From: Physcia stellaris
Lineage: Eukaryota; Ascomycota; Lecanoromycetes; Caliciales; Physciaceae
Direction of reading: 5' to 3'
Assembly: GCA_018902385.1 (NCBI GenBank)
Contig: JABSSW010000076.1
Coordinates: forward strand, 88,803 to 152,802
DNA: 64,000 nt
Under the pieces are notes generated by a model. It worked only from the letters and a program-made list of their open reading frames with translations, was not told where the DNA came from and made no database searches. Shown piece after piece: positions 62,351 to 64,000 of this stretch. Both the position numbers and the translations under genes were made by a program. The stretch's first letter is position 1. Every line of letters starts with the position of its first letter.

Positions 62351-63614
62351 TCATAGTCGATCATTTCGATATAAAATATCGTTTTTTTTATTGCAATTTC
62401 GTAAATCGATTTCGTTCATTGATATGAAATTTTGTTCGATAATTTCACGATATATCGTGCAATTATCGTCAATTTTATTGACAATCAAAATTCGTTCGTA
62501 AATAAATTCGTCAAATTTTATCGCGTGAATTTCGAATCGTTTTGAAATAAACAATATTTGTTTTCGATATTGATGTCGTTCATCAATTTCGTTTTTGAAT
62601 CGAAAATCAAACATACGAATCAAAACATTTGTTTTAACGTTTTGAATTTCGAATTGAAACTGAATGACAATGTTGAATTTCGAAAAAATTTTCGTTCAAC
62701 GAATTTGACGAAAAATGAGTTTTTTAAACGTCATGAAAATTTTCAGTTTTTTGTGATCGATGAAAATTTTGATCGATTTTTCGATATTTTCGAATTCAAA
62801 ACGTCAATGTTTTAAACAGCGAATGATAATTAATAATTTTTTGTTATAAATTTCGTAATTGCATTTCGATTGAAATCATGTTGCGATTATAAAAAACAAC
62901 GAAATGCAACACTTTTTCGTCGTTATATTGAAATAATATTTTTGCGTTGACGTAATCAAAAAAATCGATTTTCAAAATGATTTGTTTTGTTCGATCGTAA
63001 TGTCGTAATATGAAAATTTTCGTCATTGTTTTTTTTGAAAAATTGAAAATTTTTCGATTTTTACAATTCATTCGAAATTTACAAGTTTTTTGATTATTCG
63101 AATGAAAATTCGAATTTTTTCGAAAAATCACGAATGAATCGTCTGTAAAAATTGACGAAATTCACGAAAATTTGTATTTTTTCAGATTTGTAAAACGTTT
63201 TCAATTAACAATGATTTTTATTTTTTTCGAATTCATGCGAAAATTATTTATCGATAATATGACGTTCAAAAATGTCATTTTTTTTTGAAAAATTCGCATT
63301 TTTCAATATTCATTTGCAATTCGATTTTTTGAATTTTTTCAATATTTTACGAACGTGAACGATGTGTTTTTTCTTGAATTTGTTGTAAATGAAAATATCA
63401 TTTCAATAAATTTGACAAAAATCGTTCAAAAATTGAATAACAAATCGTTTATGTAATGTTGTCGATTCGCGAATTCGTTGATCAATTCGAAAAATAATAT
63501 TCGATATTTGTATGATTTCATGAAAATAACGAACGTAATAAATTTTTCATTTTTTTCATTCATTCGAAATTTGTTGAAAATCGATATGATATTGATTTGA
63601 TCAAATATTTGCAA
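62351..63614 (-). pseudogene. reverse transcriptase and RNase H remnants of element B
   Basis: INIISIFNKFRMNEKNEKF (63,600 region) matches the end of the RT frame of A. FILRHYDRTKQIILKIDFFD and FQYNDEKVLHFVVFYNR match RNase H of A. DERHQYRKQILFISKRFEIH matches the linker at 58,774 of A. Confidence 0.82.
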
Positions 63615-64000
63615 TTTTTGTATTTTAATTAAAATTTTTGATCAAAAAAATGAAATATCGATTGCGTTTCGTGATATGATTGAATCGTCGATAATTCACA
63701 CACAAACGTAATTGATCATTTGATTTGATTGCAAATAAAACGAACGAAACGTAAATCGTTTGATTGAATACAATAAAATTTTTTTGAAAATTATTTTTCA
63801 AATATTTTTGAATTTTGAAATTTGAATTCGAACAATGAATATATTTTGTTTCCGAAACAATGTATTGTTATCGTTTAAAAATTCGATTTTGTGATCGTAA
63901 AATCGATGCGATAACAATTGATTGTTTTGAAAATCGAATATTTTGACAAATGTTTGAAATATTTCGATATTTTTCATTATACGTTCAAAATCGATTTGAC

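Larger units (their letters stand above)
60329..64000 (-). mobile_element. gypsy-type LTR retrotransposon copy B, RIP-like mutated, runs off the window
   Basis: Same family as copy A in opposite orientation. On the minus strand from 64,000 downwards: RT fragment (63,426-63,614), RNase H (62,844-63,131), linker (62,351-62,623), integrase core (61,875-62,099), integrase tail (61,395-61,583), 3' LTR. Its 5' LTR, gag and most of pol lie beyond the window. Confidence 0.82.

Noticed and set aside
38095-64000. mitochondrial DNA insertion as the cause of the low GC
   Set aside because: Gypsy proteins and LTRs are readable in the region, and the C contexts are those of biased mutation rather than of mitochondrial coding sequence. 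No mitochondrial gene is seen.
38095-64000. regional centromere
   Set aside because: Mutated retroelements and AT-richness are compatible with a fungal centromere, but such blocks also occur elsewhere in chromosomes; without CENP-A or contact data it cannot be claimed.

Overview
The window is nuclear DNA of a filamentous ascomycete. The protein-coding genes carry short introns (about 45-90 bp, with a few longer) with GT...AG ends and CTAAC/CTGAC-type branch sites. The gene set is typical of Pezizomycotina. The short-chain dehydrogenase closely resembles the Cladosporium/Alternaria mannitol dehydrogenases, so Dothideomycetes is a reasonable but unproven guess.

Positions 1-38,094 are a normal-GC, gene-dense compartment. 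In order it holds: a partial F-box protein (-), an RmlD/MAT2B-like NAD(P) protein (-), an FMO-type flavin monooxygenase (-), a very large disordered protein with POT1/CDC13-type telomere-binding ends (+), an NADP-dependent mannitol dehydrogenase (-), a choline sulfatase (-), an eIF4E-family cap-binding protein (-), a Ulp2-type SUMO protease (+), the glucosidase II alpha subunit (-), nucleoside diphosphate kinase (+), a KDM5/Lid2 histone H3K4 demethylase (-), the SLX1 structure-specific nuclease subunit (+) and thymidylate kinase (-). The genes are mostly unrelated housekeeping functions and not a cluster, although several concern chromosome maintenance (telomere protein, SUMO protease, KDM5, SLX1, dTMP kinase). 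I built most exon models by hand from the sequence. Coding phase closes exactly in every gene except two, which are each one base short.

At about 38,095 the base composition changes abruptly to a very AT-rich desert that continues to the end of the window. It contains one GC-normal Ty3/gypsy chromovirus (40,401-46,814) on the minus strand, with two similar LTRs and a perfect 5-bp target duplication (ACAAT). It is broken by indels and active-site losses. The rest is mutated repeat DNA. From 54,379 onward two copies of a second gypsy family lie tail to tail: A on + and B on -, the latter running off the window. Their proteins are still recognisable.

The most unusual signal is the mutation spectrum of the desert. 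Cytosine survives before A and G but has almost vanished before T and C, with the mirror loss of G after A and G. In 57,241-57,540 a hand count finds 43 C: 26 CpA, 17 CpG, no CpT and no CpC. This looks like a saturated RIP-like process acting at CpY, unlike the classical CpA preference, and it would be missed by the usual TpA/ApT index.
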